A stretch of 64,000 nucleotides of DNA from Micromonospora sp. WMMD1102 (GCF_029626265.1 NZ_JARUBN010000001.1:7381001-7445000); one strand, 5' to 3'; shown: positions 1 to 9,059, counted from the first letter of the stretch. Notes: generated by a model not told the origin, from the sequence alone. A program made the numbers and translations.

Positions 1-184
1 CCGCCAGCACGCCGAGCATGGCGAGGGCGACCCCACCGAGCCGGGCGGCCCGGCGCCGACGGCGACGGCGTACCACCCGGGCGTCGATCGCCGCGCGCAA
101 CGGCCCGGCATCCGGAATCAGTGCCTCGTACCGGGTGAACGCCGCCCGCAGTTCGTCCTCGGCGGCCCGGATGTCGTCGCTCAT
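1..184 (-). CDS. N-terminal part of a putative membrane protein downstream of the sigma factor (runs off window)
   Basis: The first 61 codons of a minus-strand gene are visible, starting with ATG at 184-182 directly after the TGA of the sigma factor gene (TGAATG, no gap). The N-terminus begins MSDDIRAAEDELRAAF. An arginine block (about residues 39-46) is followed by a hydrophobic run rich in Gly, Val, Ala and Leu that continues off the window edge, so a transmembrane segment is likely. A short acidic cytoplasmic head, Arg stretch and membrane segment, translationally coupled to a SigE-family ECF sigma gene, is the usual arrangement for the companion membrane protein of such sigma factors. It could be an anti-sigma factor, but the diagnostic part is missing. 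The role is inferred from context only. Confidence 0.7.
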   Translation of the reverse strand, partial: MSDDIRAAEDELRAAFTRYEALIPDAGPLRAAIDARVVRRRRRRRAARLGGVALAMLGVLA

Positions 185-667
185 TCAGACCTCCACGAAT
201 TCGGCACGAAGGGTGGCGAGAGCACGCGAGATGGCCGAGCGGACGGTTCCGACCGCGCAGCCGAGCACCTCGGCGATCTCGGCGTCCGGCAGGTCCTCGT
301 AGTAGCGGAGCACGAGCGCGGCGCGCTGTCGGCGGGGCAGCCGGGACAGCCAGCTCCACACCTGGTCCCGCTCCACCGTAATCTCGGCGTGGTCGGCCCG
401 TGCCGCCGTCGTCGTCTCGTCGGGCTCGGCGCGCAGCAGCACCCGGCGTACCCAGGAGCCGCGCTGCCAGTCGAGGTACTGGTTCGTCAGCATCCGGCGT
501 ACGTACCGTTCCGGCGCGTCGGCCCGGTTCACCCGCCGCCAGTTGAGCTGGACCCGCACCATCGTCTCCTGCACGAGATCCTGGGCGAGATGGGGATCGC
601 CGGTCAGCATCACCGCGTAGCGCAGCAGCGCGGTGAGTCTGGAGTCGGCGAACTCCTCGTACGTCAC
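185..667 (-). CDS. SigE-family ECF RNA polymerase sigma factor
   Basis: This 160-residue protein has the two-domain layout of ECF sigma factors. Region 2 is near the N-terminus (LLRYAVMLTGDPHLAQDLVQ, then VQLNWRR), and sigma-70 region 4 is near the C-terminus (LPRRQRAALVLRYYEDLP, then AEVLGCAVGTVRSAISRAL, a helix-turn-helix). The sequence matches the actinobacterial SigE-family group common in Micromonosporaceae. The start is GTG at 667 because GGAGG (673-677) lies 5 bases upstream; the open frame continues further upstream without support. It should direct RNA polymerase to a small regulon. The next gene follows without a gap, so they form one operon. A CGTCTA at 698-693 (minus strand) could be an ECF-type -10 element and would fit autoregulation, but this is tentative. 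Confidence 0.9.
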   Translation of the reverse strand: MTYEEFADSRLTALLRYAVMLTGDPHLAQDLVQETMVRVQLNWRRVNRADAPERYVRRMLTNQYLDWQRGSWVRRVLLRAEPDETTTAARADHAEITVERDQVWSWLSRLPRRQRAALVLRYYEDLPDAEIAEVLGCAVGTVRSAISRALATLRAEFVEV

Positions 668-805
668 GGGCACCTCCGGCCTCTCCTCCCTATAGACGGG
701 AGCGCGGGACGGGAAGATTGCGGCTGGATCGAGACGACCGGCCAAATCGAGGCGACGGCTAAATCGAGGCGACGGCGGGGCGGGGCAACTGTCAGCATTG
801 TCGAC

Positions 806-2383
806 GTGTTGATCACCGTTACCACCACCCACCGCCCCGCCACCGACCTGGGCTACCTGCTGGTGAAGCATCCCGACCGGGTGCACACCTTCGGGATGCC
901 CACCGGTACGGCGTACGTGGTGTTCCCGGAGGCCGGCACCGAACGCTGCACCGCGGCCCTGCTGCTCGACGTCGACCCGCTGGCCCTGGCCGGCGCACGG
1001 TCCCGGCGGGGAAGGTCCGGCCGGGGCGGCAACCCGACGCCGGACGGCTTCACCCTCGGCCAGTACGTCAACGACCGCGGGTACGCCGCCTCCAGCCTGC
1101 TCTCCTCCGCCCTGTCCACAGTGTTCCGGTCCGCACTGCGCGGGAACTCGAAGGACCGGCCGGAGCTGGCCGCCACCCCGATCCCGCTGGAGCTGCGGGT
1201 GCCCGCCCTGCGCTGCCGGGGCGGGGCCGAACTGGCCGGGAAGCTCTTCGCCCCGCTGGGCTGGACGGTGGCCGCCGCGCCGATCCCGCTGGACCCCGGC
1301 CGTCCCGACTGGGGCGACAGCCGCTACGTCGACCTCACCCTGACCGGCACGGTACGACTGGCCGACGCCCTCAACCACCTCTACGTACTGCTGCCGGTAC
1401 TCGACGACGCCAAGCACTACTGGGTGGCGCCGGACGAGATCGACAAGCTGCTCCGGGCCGGTGCGGGCTGGTTGGCCGACCACCCGGAACGGGGCCTGAT
1501 CACCCGCCGCTACCTGGCACACCGGCGGGCCCTGGCCGGTGCCGCCCTGGCCCGCCTGGCCGAGCAGCGGCTGGTCGACGAGCCGGCCGACCTGGATTCC
1601 GTCGTGGAGGGTCCGGACCGGGTGCTGGACGAGGATGCCGGACTGCCGGGCACGGTCGACCGGCAGCCGCTCGCGGCGCTGCGCCGGGCCGCCGTACTCG
1701 CCGCGCTGGACGCCGCCGGTGCCAGCCGGGTGCTCGACCTCGGCTGCGGCGGCGGGGCGCTGCTGGCCGAGCTGGTGCGCAACCGCCGGTACACCGAGAT
1801 CGTCGGCACCGACGTCTCGTCCCGGAGCCTGGCGCTCGCGGAACGGCGGCTCCGGCTGGACCGGCTGCCGGCCCGGCAGCGCGAGCGGATCAAGCTGTGG
1901 CAGTCCGCGCTGACCTACCGGGACGACCGGCTGCGCGGGTACGACGCCGCAGTGCTGATGGAGGTGGTCGAACACCTCGACCCGCCGCGCCTGCCGGCGT
2001 TGGAGGCCGCGGTCTTCGGGCACGCCCGGCCGGAGACGGTGGTGGTGACGACCCCGAACGTCGAGTACAACGTGCGGTATCCGGGGCTGGCCGCGGGTGG
2101 TTTCCGGCACACCGACCACCGGTTCGAGTGGACCCGGGCCGAGTTCGCGCGATGGGCCGGCACGGTCGCGGCCGGCTACGGCTACGCCGTCACGGTCAGC
2201 GGAGTCGGCGCCGACGACCCCGAGGTCGGCTCCCCGACGCAGCTCGCGCTCTTCACCCGCAGCACGCCCCAGCCACCCCGCGGCACGCCCGAAGCCCACA
2301 CCCCGCCCGACCACGGCACCACACCCGAAGCCCACACCCCGCCCGAAACCACCACCGCATCCGGAGGAGGAGGCGACCGATGA
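806..2383 (+). CDS. hen1: Hen1: 3'-terminal RNA ribose 2'-O-methyltransferase (RNA repair)
   Basis: Bacterial Hen1 adds a methyl group to the 2'-OH at the 3' end of cleaved RNA before Pnkp reseals it, which protects the junction from renewed cleavage. The N-terminal domain (MLITVTTTHRPATDLGYLL-like, about residues 1-240) is the Hen1-specific module. The C-terminal methyltransferase has a SAM-binding loop (VLDLGCGGGALL, about residue 310) and the Hen1 metal/catalytic motif MEVVEHLDPPR. The start is GTG 806 (TTG 809 is possible); no strong Shine-Dalgarno sequence precedes it. The gene ends in ATGA overlap with pnkp, so translation is coupled. Oddly, the last 40 residues form a Pro/Thr-rich tail with a duplicated TPEAHTPP motif absent from a minimal Hen1; it looks like a local duplication (2290-2350). 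Confidence 0.93.
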   Translation: MLITVTTTHRPATDLGYLLVKHPDRVHTFGMPTGTAYVVFPEAGTERCTAALLLDVDPLALAGARSRRGRSGRGGNPTPDGFTLGQYVNDRGYAASSLLSSALSTVFRSALRGNSKDRPELAATPIPLELRVPALRCRGGAELAGKLFAPLGWTVAAAPIPLDPGRPDWGDSRYVDLTLTGTVRLADALNHLYVLLPVLDDAKHYWVAPDEIDKLLRAGAGWLADHPERGLITRRYLAHRRALAGAALARLAEQRLVDEPADLDSVVEGPDRVLDEDAGLPGTVDRQPLAALRRAAVLAALDAAGASRVLDLGCGGGALLAELVRNRRYTEIVGTDVSSRSLALAERRLRLDRLPARQRERIKLWQSALTYRDDRLRGYDAAVLMEVVEHLDPPRLPALEAAVFGHARPETVVVTTPNVEYNVRYPGLAAGGFRHTDHRFEWTRAEFARWAGTVAAGYGYAVTVSGVGADDPEVGSPTQLALFTRSTPQPPRGTPEAHTPPDHGTTPEAHTPPETTTASGGGGDR

Positions 2384-4997
2384 CCACACTGGACATTCCC
2401 GAGCTGGCACTGGTGGCCCTGGTCGGCATCTCCGGCTCGGGCAAGTCGACCTTCGCCCGCCGGCACTTCGCGCCGACCCAGGTGCTCTCCTCGGACACCT
2501 TCCGGGCCATGGTGGCCGACGACGAGAACGACCAGTCCGCCTCGGCCGACGCCTTCGAGGTCCTGCACCACGTCGCCGGGAAGCGGCTGCGCGCCGGCCG
2601 GCTGACCGTCGTCGACGCCACCAACCTCCAGCAGCACGCCCGGGCCGGGCTGGTCACCGTGGCCAGGGAGCACGACGTACTTCCGGTGGCGATCGTGCTT
2701 GACGTGCCCGAGCCGCTCTGCTGGGAGCGGACCCGTCAGCGGCCGGACCGGACGTTCGGCCGGCAGGTGCTCGGGCGGATGCAGCGGGACCTGCGACGCA
2801 GCCTCGGGCGGCTGGAGCGGGAGGGCTTCCGCAAGGTGCACGTGCTGCGCGGCGTCGAGGAGGTCGAGACCGCCGAGATCCGTTACCAGAAGCTGTTCAA
2901 CGACCGGAAGAAACTGACCGGACCGTTCGACATCGTCGGTGACGTGCACGGCTGCCGGGCCGAACTGGAGGCGTTGCTGCTCCGGCTCGGCTGGACCCTG
3001 CACCCCGACGCCGCCGGGCGGCCGGTGAACGCGACCCATCCGGAGGGCCGTACCGCGATCTTCGTCGGCGACCTGGTGGACCGGGGGCCGGACTCGCCCG
3101 GCGTACTCCGGCTGGTGATGGGGATGGTCGGCGCCGGCACCGCGCTCTGCGTGCCCGGGAACCACGAGCAGAAGCTGCTGCGTAAGCTGCGCGGCCGCAA
3201 CGTCACGGTGTCGCACGGCCTGGCCGAGACGCTGGCCCAGCTCGACGCCGAGGACCCCGGCTTCGTCGCCGAGGTGTCGACCTTCGTCGACGGACTGGTC
3301 AGCCACTACGTGCTGGACGGCGGCCGGCTGGTGGTCGCGCACGCCGGCCTCAAGGCCGAATACCAGGGCCGGGCGTCCGGCCGGGTCCGCGCGTTCGCGC
3401 TCTTCGGGGAGACGACCGGCGAGACCGACGAGTACGGCCTGCCGGTGCGCTACCCGTGGGCCCGGGACTACCGGGGTTCGGCGACGGTCGTCTACGGCCA
3501 CACCCCGACCCCGGCACCGGAGTGGGTCAACAACACCATCTGCATCGACACCGGCTGCGTCTTCGGCGGCCGTCTGACCGCGCTGCGCTACCCGAGCCGG
3601 GAACTCGTCTCCGTGCCGGCGGCGAAGGAGTACTACCCGCCGGTCCGGCCGCTGGGCGCCGTACCGGACGGTGTCGCCGCCGGGACGCCGGACACCGCAC
3701 CGACCGGGTCGCCGGGCGCGGCACGGCTCGGGGCGGGACGGGTGGGATGGCTCGACAGCGCCGGGCGGGACGACCTCGGGCTGGACCTGCGGGACGTCAC
3801 CGGGCGCCGGCACGTCGACTACGGCTACGGCACGGTGACCGTACCGGCGGAGAACGCCGCCGCCGCGCTGGAGGTGATGAGCCGGTTCGCCGTCGACCCG
3901 CGCTGGCTGCCCTGGCTGCCGCCGACCATGGCGCCCTGCTCCACCTCGACGGTCGAGGGCTTTCTGGAGCATCCCGCTCAGGCGTTCGAGGACTACCGGC
4001 GGGCCGGCGTCGACCGGGTGGTCTGCGAGGAGAAGCACATGGGCTCCCGGGCGGTGGTCCTCGTCTGCCGGGACGAGGCCGCGCCGACGACGGCGGCCGG
4101 ACCGACCGGGCCGACGGCGACGCTGGCCGGCGCCGGGCCGTTCGGTCCGGGCGACGGGGTGGTCTACACCCGTACCGGGCGGCCGTTCTTCGGCGGTGCG
4201 CTGGACCGGGCGCTGCTGGCCCGGGTACGCGCCGCCCTCGGCAGTGCCGGGCTCTGGGCCGAACTCGACACCGACTGGCTGCTGCTCGACTGTGAACTGC
4301 TGCCCTGGTCGGCGAAGGCCGGGACGCTGATCCGGGAGCAGTACGCTCCGGTCGGCGCGGCGGGCCGGGCCGCGCTGCCGGCCGTACTCGACATGCTGGA
4401 CCGGGCGGCCGGGCGGGACCTGCCGGTCGCCGACCTCCGGGCCCGGATGGCCCGGCGCGCCACCGACCTGGACCGGTACACCGAGGCGTACTCGGGCTAC
4501 GTGCGGCCGATCGACGGCCTCGCCGGGGTGACCCTGGCACCGTTCGCCGTGCTCGCCAGCGCCGGCGCCTCGCACGCCGGCCGGGACCACGGCTGGCACC
4601 TCGGCCTGGCCGACCGGCTGCACGACGCCGATCCGGAGCTGTTCACCCGGACCGGTGGCTGGAGCTGACCGGGGCCGGCGGCGAGGGGATGGTGGTGAAG
4701 CCGTACGCCGGCTTCGGCGCCCGGGACGCCGACGGCCGGCTGCTCCAGCCGGGGCTGAAATGTCGTGGCCGCGACTACCTGCGGATCATCTACGGCCCGG
4801 AGTACGCCGAACCGGACCAGTTGGCCGTTCTCCGGCACCGGTCGTTGGGGCGTAAGCGGGGGCTGGCCCTGCGCGAGCACGGGCTCGGCCTGGCGGCGCT
4901 GGACCGGCTCGCCGAGGGCGCCCCGCTGTGGCGGCGGCACGAACTGGTTTTCGCGATCCTCGCCTGCGAGTCCGAACCGGTCGATCCCCGCCTCTAG
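2380..4997 (+). pseudogene. pnkp: Pnkp: polynucleotide kinase-phosphatase-ligase, frameshifted near its 3' end
   Basis: Pnkp heals and seals broken RNA together with Hen1. The kinase domain has the P-loop GISGSGKST near residue 12. The central metallophosphatase shows DVHGC, GDLVDRGPDS and GNHE. The ligase-type adenylyltransferase domain shows the nucleotidyl lysine motif KHMG and LLDCELLPWSAK. ATG 2380 overlaps the hen1 stop (ATGA), with GGAGGAGG 8-16 bases upstream. The frame stops at TGA 4666-4668, just after FTRTGG. In the -1 frame from 4656 the family sequence continues (WLELTGAGGEG, MVVKPYAGFG, then a normal C-terminus ending at TAG 4997). One extra C within 4651-4655 would restore a full gene. 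As written, the product lacks ligase motif V (VVKP) and about 115 residues. It is either a sequencing or assembly error or a true inactivating mutation. Confidence 0.9.
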
Positions 4998-5053
4998 GTA
5001 CGCGTGACCGACGCCGGCCGGCGACGGTTGCCGCTGACCGGGCGATGTCGCTG

Positions 5054-5125
5054 CTGGTTGGCGACGGCCACGGCTGGCCGGCGGCATTCGCGGCTGGTCG
5101 GCGACGGCCACGGCTGGTTGGCGGC
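5054..5125. repeat. 32-bp imperfect direct repeat, two copies, downstream of pnkp
   Basis: The unit at 5054-5085 recurs at 5094-5125 with three mismatches (core GGCGACGGCCACGGCTGG). The whole interval 4998-5339 has no convincing gene: open frames there are short and lack initiation signals. Apart from this repeat and the ribosome binding site of the next gene I see nothing functional in it. Confidence 0.75.
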
Positions 5126-5339
5126 CGTCGCCCGGCTGGCCGGCCGAGTTGCCCGAGCAGGGCAGGCGTGCCGGAAAAGGGCCGTCCGGTCCGTTCCCGG
5201 TACGCCCGGGGCCGGCATCGCGCGGCGGCTGCCGGGAACGTCCGCCTAGACTGCTGTGGTACCCGCCACCGTGCCATGGCAGCCGCCGCCGCTGGCGGCC
5301 CCCTCACCGCGCCATGCCGAGAGTTCCGGAGGTCTCCTC

Positions 5340-6050
5340 GTGCCGACGCCCACCACCACGCTGGCCCTGGGTCCGGATTGGCTGGATCCGGAGTGGTTGA
5401 TCTCGACTTTCGGGCTGCTCGGCATCCTGGCCATCGTCTTCGCCGAGTCCGGCCTGTTGATCGGCTTCTTCCTGCCCGGCGACTCGCTGCTCTTCACCGC
5501 CGGTCTGCTGACCGCCGACGGCCACATCACCTACCCGCTGTGGCTGGTCTGCCTGCTGATCACGATCGCCGCGATCGCCGGTGACCAGGTCGGGTACGCG
5601 TTCGGCAAGAAGGTCGGCCCGGCGCTGTTCCGCCGCCCGAACTCGCGGCTGTTCAAGCAGGAGAACCTGCTCAAGGCGCACGACTTCTTCGAGAAGTACG
5701 GCGCCCGATCGGTGGTGCTGGCCCGGTTCGTGCCGATCGTCCGTACCTTCACCCCGATCGTCGCCGGGGTCAGCGGAATGCGCTACCGCACCTTCGTGAT
5801 CTACAACGTGATCGGCGGCATCCTCTGGGGCACCGGGGTCACCGTCCTCGGCTACTTCCTCGGCCAGATCCCGTTCGTCAAGGCGAACATCGAGATGATC
5901 CTGATCGGCATCGTCTTCGTCTCGGTGGTCCCGATCATCATCGAGCTGCTCCGGGCCCGGCTGGCCGCCAAGCGCGGCACCACCCCGGCCGAGCGGTCCG
6001 AGCTGGAGCACGCCGCCCAGGAGGCGCAGCGGCACCGCCAGGGCTACTGA
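5340..6050 (+). CDS. DedA-family (VTT domain) integral membrane protein
   Basis: This 236-residue membrane protein belongs to the DedA/VTT family, whose members act as lipid scramblases or undecaprenyl-phosphate/phospholipid transporters dependent on the proton gradient. Visible family features are FAESGLLIGFFLPGDSLLF in the first membrane region (the re-entrant E..G.P.PGD motif), GDQVGYAFGKKVG, and the FxxRFVPxxRTFxPxxAG-type motif seen here as ARFVPIVRTFTPIVAG. Two to three long hydrophobic segments follow, then a charged C-terminal tail. The start is GTG 5340, with GGAGG at 5328-5332 seven bases upstream. It stands alone and converges with the aldolase-like gene. The exact substrate cannot be read from sequence. 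Confidence 0.93.
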   Translation: MPTPTTTLALGPDWLDPEWLISTFGLLGILAIVFAESGLLIGFFLPGDSLLFTAGLLTADGHITYPLWLVCLLITIAAIAGDQVGYAFGKKVGPALFRRPNSRLFKQENLLKAHDFFEKYGARSVVLARFVPIVRTFTPIVAGVSGMRYRTFVIYNVIGGILWGTGVTVLGYFLGQIPFVKANIEMILIGIVFVSVVPIIIELLRARLAAKRGTTPAERSELEHAAQEAQRHRQGY

Positions 6051-6109
6051 CCGGCTGGACGCCTTTCCGCACACACGCGCAGCAGCACGGAGGGCAGGCG
6101 CGCGGCCGG

Positions 6110-6964
6110 TCACACGCTGGTCGCGCCGCCCTCGATCCGGGCCAGGAACTCGGCGGGCAGCTCCGGCAACCCGGACAGCCGCCCGGCGACGAGCGCCTGG
6201 TAGGTCAGCCGGGCCGCCTCCTCGAGGTTGGCGGCCCGCTTGTGCGCCAGCTCCACGCTGTCGGCCAGCACCGAGCAGCCGTGCCGGCTCAGCACCAGGC
6301 AGTTGGTGCCGTCCCGGGTCGCCTCGGCGGCCAACCCGGCCAGTTCGGTGCTGCCGGGCAGCCGGAACGGCACCCGGGCGACCCGGCGCAGGTAGAAGCC
6401 GTGGTCGGTGGTGACCAGCCGGATCCGCTCGCCGAGCGCGTCGAGCAGCAGCGCGGTCTGCGGGTGCAGGTGCACGATCGCGTTGACGTCCGGCCGGACC
6501 CGGTAGGTGGCGAGGTGCAGCTCCAACTCGCTGGTCGGCAGGATCTCCCGCGCGTCGACGGCCGGCGCGCAGCGGCAGGCGCCGTCCGGAGGCCGTTGCG
6601 CGGGCAGCGTCGTACCGCCCGGGGTGCCACCGCCCGGTCCGGCCTGCCCGGTCGGCCGGCTCGGCTGTGCCGGGCCGGCGTTCGCGGGCGGCTCTCCGGA
6701 GCGGAGCGACTCGTCCGGCCGTCCCGGGTGGTCCGCGAGGACCGACCCGTCCGATATGCGGACACGGACGAAGGACGTAAGGTCAAGCCGGTCCAGCCAG
6801 GTGCCGCGAGCGGTCACCCAGCAGGAATCGCCGTCGGGCATCCGGGCGGACAGGTTGCCGCCGGAGCCGGTCACCAGACCGGTCCGGACGACCTCCCGTC
6901 CGACGTACGCGAGCTGATCCCGCAGGTCTCCGCGGAGATAGTTCACGCGTGGAGCCCGCCCCAC
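6110..6964 (-). CDS. Class II aldolase/adducin family protein with a Gly/Pro-rich insertion
   Basis: Class II aldolases are zinc enzymes that split sugar phosphates or related compounds. The protein opens with TGLVTGSGGNLSARM, the phosphate/backbone loop of the fold. The catalytic region PTSELELHLATYRVRPDVNA carries the conserved Glu, and HLHP supplies two zinc-binding His residues; a third candidate is in SRHGCSVL. Between the strand ending near residue 78 and the catalytic segment near 135 lies about 55 residues of Pro, Gly and Thr (for example GPGGGTPGGTT) that normal family members lack, so it is probably a disordered surface loop. The start is GTG 6964 or GTG 6946; neither has a strong ribosome site. 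Substrate unknown (fuculose- or ribulose-phosphate-type chemistry is possible). Confidence 0.85.
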   Translation of the reverse strand: MGRAPRVNYLRGDLRDQLAYVGREVVRTGLVTGSGGNLSARMPDGDSCWVTARGTWLDRLDLTSFVRVRISDGSVLADHPGRPDESLRSGEPPANAGPAQPSRPTGQAGPGGGTPGGTTLPAQRPPDGACRCAPAVDAREILPTSELELHLATYRVRPDVNAIVHLHPQTALLLDALGERIRLVTTDHGFYLRRVARVPFRLPGSTELAGLAAEATRDGTNCLVLSRHGCSVLADSVELAHKRAANLEEAARLTYQALVAGRLSGLPELPAEFLARIEGGATSV

Positions 6965-6988
6965 CCCACCGCCTGAGCAGCGGCTGGA

Positions 6989-7027
6989 CCGTCTGGCGCC
7001 GCCCTGTGCGGGCGGGACACCAGACGG
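6989..7027 (-). terminator. Stem-loop terminator after the ArsR-type regulator gene
   Basis: CCGTCTGG (6989-6996) pairs with CCAGACGG (7020-7027), and inside it CCGCCC (6999-7004) pairs with GGGCGG (7010-7015) around a 5-base loop. It begins 14 bases beyond the stop of the minus-strand regulator gene. There is no clear T-tract, as is usual in actinomycetes. Confidence 0.7.
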
Positions 7028-7040
7028 GCCGGACGCTGAC

Positions 7041-7418
7041 TCAGCGGGCCTTCTTGGTGGCCCGCTTACGCGGCGGGGTCAGCAGGTCGGCGATCGTGGC
7101 GATCGCCGTCGGCACCAACCGGTAGTAGGCCCACACGCCCCGCTTCTCCCGCTCCAGCAAGCCGGCTTCGGTGAGGATGCGGAGGTGGTGGCTGACCGTC
7201 GGCTGGGAGAGGCCGAGCGGCGCGGTGAGGTCACACACGCACGCTTCGCCCTCCGGTGCCGACTGGATCAGGCTGAGCAGCCGCAGCCGGGCGGGGTCGG
7301 CAAGGGCCTTGAGGACCCCTGCCAGCCGCTCAGCATCGGCTCGCTCGATCGGCTCGCCGGCAAGCGGCGAGATCTGAGGCATAGTCATTTCGGCCAACGC
7401 AGTTCCCACGTATTCCAT
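7041..7418 (-). CDS. ArsR/SmtB-family winged-helix transcriptional regulator
   Basis: This 125-residue protein is a typical ArsR-family repressor. LADPARLRLLSLIQ, then the metal-site-type segment ACVCDLTAPLGLSQPTVSHHL (recognition helix) and LLEREKRGVWAYYRL (wing) lie in order. The CVC pair is in the position of the alpha-3 thiolate site of arsenic/cadmium-sensing members, but a third ligand is not obvious, so metal response is uncertain. The C-terminus is basic (KRATKKAR). The start is ATG/GTG at 7418, with MTMPQIS ten codons later as an alternative. pyrE lies just upstream on the same strand (57-base gap). No metal transporter or arsenic gene is adjacent, so the target is unknown. Confidence 0.92.
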   Translation of the reverse strand: MEYVGTALAEMTMPQISPLAGEPIERADAERLAGVLKALADPARLRLLSLIQSAPEGEACVCDLTAPLGLSQPTVSHHLRILTEAGLLEREKRGVWAYYRLVPTAIATIADLLTPPRKRATKKAR

Positions 7419-7475
7419 CCTTCCACCAGCAGCATCGACCCGGCTGCATATCAGCAGATCCGAATCGGCAAACTT

Positions 7476-8015
7476 TTAGGCCACAAGGCCGAGGTCAGCC
7501 AACGTATAGGCTGCCCGGTATGGCAATCCGGTGGCTCGTACGGCGTCGCCCGCCCCACGATCAACGATAACCGCCACGCCCACGACCTCGGCTCCGGCCT
7601 CTTGTAACGCCTCCACCGCGGTGAGCACACTGCCTCCCGTGGTAGAGGTGTCCTCCACCGCCAACACCCGGCGACCACTCACCTCCGGACCCTCGATCCT
7701 GCGCTGCAACCCGTGCGTCTTGCCGGCCTTGCGCACCACGAATGCGTCGAGTCGACGCGCCGCCGCCGAAGCGGCGTGCAACATCGACACGGCGATCGGG
7801 TCCGCACCCAACGTCAGGCCGCCAACCGCGTCGTAGTTCCAGTCCTTCGTGAGGTCCAGCATGACTCGACCGACCAAAGGTGCCGCCGCGTGATGCAGGG
7901 TCACGCGCCGCAGATCGACGTACCAGTCCGCCTCACGACCGGACGACAGCACCACCCGGCCGTGTACGACGGCCAGGTCAGTGATGAATTTACGCAGGTC
8001 GTCGTGGTCGCCCAT
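7476..8015 (-). CDS. pyrE: Orotate phosphoribosyltransferase
   Basis: PyrE joins orotate to PRPP to make OMP, the fifth step of pyrimidine synthesis. The 179-residue length is normal. The PRPP-binding loop VLAVEDTSTTGGSV (about residues 117-130) and the preceding VVRKAGKTHGLQRRIEG flexible loop with its catalytic Lys are intact, as is GLTLGADPIA. The start is ATG 8015. TACCCT at 8029-8024 (minus strand) ends 8 bases before the ATG and no Shine-Dalgarno sequence is visible, so the mRNA is probably leaderless. No other pyr gene is nearby. Confidence 0.95.
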   Translation of the reverse strand: MGDHDDLRKFITDLAVVHGRVVLSSGREADWYVDLRRVTLHHAAAPLVGRVMLDLTKDWNYDAVGGLTLGADPIAVSMLHAASAAARRLDAFVVRKAGKTHGLQRRIEGPEVSGRRVLAVEDTSTTGGSVLTAVEALQEAGAEVVGVAVIVDRGAGDAVRATGLPYRAAYTLADLGLVA

Positions 8016-8198
8016 GGCCGGTAAGGGTACTGCGCCAAGGTGAGAGCCGAATGGCCGACCCGGGAGGATGGCCGTTCGCGTCGGTCTGACGGTGGCCGAT
8101 GAGCCGGGAAATCGGCTACTCTCCGCACTGAATCTTGTCCGCGTCCGGGCGTCGTCGGCCCGTCCGGCGGAGTGCGGGACCGGCGAGGGTCCCCCGGA

Positions 8199-9059
8199 TT
8201 ACAAGTTTTCCCGACCGGTACGCCCGCGGGCGTCCCTGGCCACCGCCCGCCAGAGCCGGCCCGGCGTGTGCCGCATGCCGAAGACCGCCACCTTGTACTT
8301 CCAGTCCGGGACGCTCACCAGACGGTCCCGATCCAGGTCACGAAGGGCGTCCCGGACCACGTCGTCGGCCCGCAGCCACAACCAGTCCGGCGTCGTCGAC
8401 ATGTTGATCCCGGCCCGGTCGTGGAACTCGGTACGGGTGTAGCCGGGGCAGAGCGCCATCACGCGTACGCCCGTCGGCCGGACGGACTGGGCCACCGACT
8501 CGCTGAAGTTCGTCACCCACGCCTTGCTCGCCGGGTACGTCGACCCGGGCATGACCGGGCCGAACCCGGCAACGGAAGAGACATTTATCACTGCCCCGTG
8601 GCGCCGCTCGGTCATCCCGGGCAGGGCCGCGAGGGTCAGTCGGAGCACCGCGTGCACGTTCAGCCGGAGCAGTCGGGACTCGTCGGCAACCGTCGAGCGC
8701 AGGAAGGACCGGTTCAGGCTGATTCCCGCGCTGTTGACGAGCATGTCGACCGGCGCCGAAGCGTCGGAGAGCCGTTCCTCGACCGCACCGCACCCATCGT
8801 CGTCGGCCAGGTCGGCGGAGAGCGCCTCGATCCGGTTGCCGTGCCGGGCGGCCAGTTCCGCGGCGGTGGCCGCCAGCCGCTCGCCGTCCCGGGCCACCAG
8901 CAACAGGTCGTAGCCGTCCGCGGCGAGCCGGCGGGCGAACGCGGCGCCGATCCCGGCCGTGGCGCCGGTGACCAGGGCACGACGGCTGCCGTTCCGGTCC
9001 GCCCCGGTGCCCGGTCCGGTGCCGGGCGGGGGAACGGCTGCGGCCACTGGCTTCCTCAC
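8199..9059 (-). CDS. Short-chain dehydrogenase/reductase (SDR family)
   Basis: This is a classical SDR oxidoreductase using NAD(P)H. After an N-terminal extension of about 25 residues, the Rossmann motif TGATAGIG appears, then NSAG, NVSSVAG with the catalytic Ser region, and the catalytic pair in YPASK. LCPGYTRTEF after the active site is typical of the DltE/YqjQ-like subgroup. The C-terminal part is basic and amphipathic (WKYKVAVFGMRHTPGRLWRAV). GTG 9059 opens the frame, but GTG 9047 has a better ribosome site (GAGG six bases upstream), so the true protein may be 4 residues shorter. The 183 bases between this gene and pyrE hold only the pyrE promoter. Substrate unknown. Confidence 0.9.
   Translation of the reverse strand: MRKPVAAAVPPPGTGPGTGADRNGSRRALVTGATAGIGAAFARRLAADGYDLLLVARDGERLAATAAELAARHGNRIEALSADLADDDGCGAVEERLSDASAPVDMLVNSAGISLNRSFLRSTVADESRLLRLNVHAVLRLTLAALPGMTERRHGAVINVSSVAGFGPVMPGSTYPASKAWVTNFSESVAQSVRPTGVRVMALCPGYTRTEFHDRAGINMSTTPDWLWLRADDVVRDALRDLDRDRLVSVPDWKYKVAVFGMRHTPGRLWRAVARDARGRTGRENL

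Noticed and set aside
1112..1120. Single DnaA-box-like CTGTCCACA inside hen1 (and ATGTCCACA at 49443-49451 inside the phosphatase gene).
   Set aside because: Isolated and inside coding sequence; the cluster at 51844-51883 is the only convincing group.
668..2410. Extension of the sigma factor frame for nearly 600 codons upstream on the minus strand.
   Set aside because: It is antisense to hen1, has no domain content, and the GTG at 667 has a good ribosome binding site.
6048..6112. TGACCGGC/GCCGGTCA inverted repeat at the convergent ends of the DedA and aldolase genes.
   Set aside because: Only 8 bp with a 49-base loop; too weak to call a terminator.
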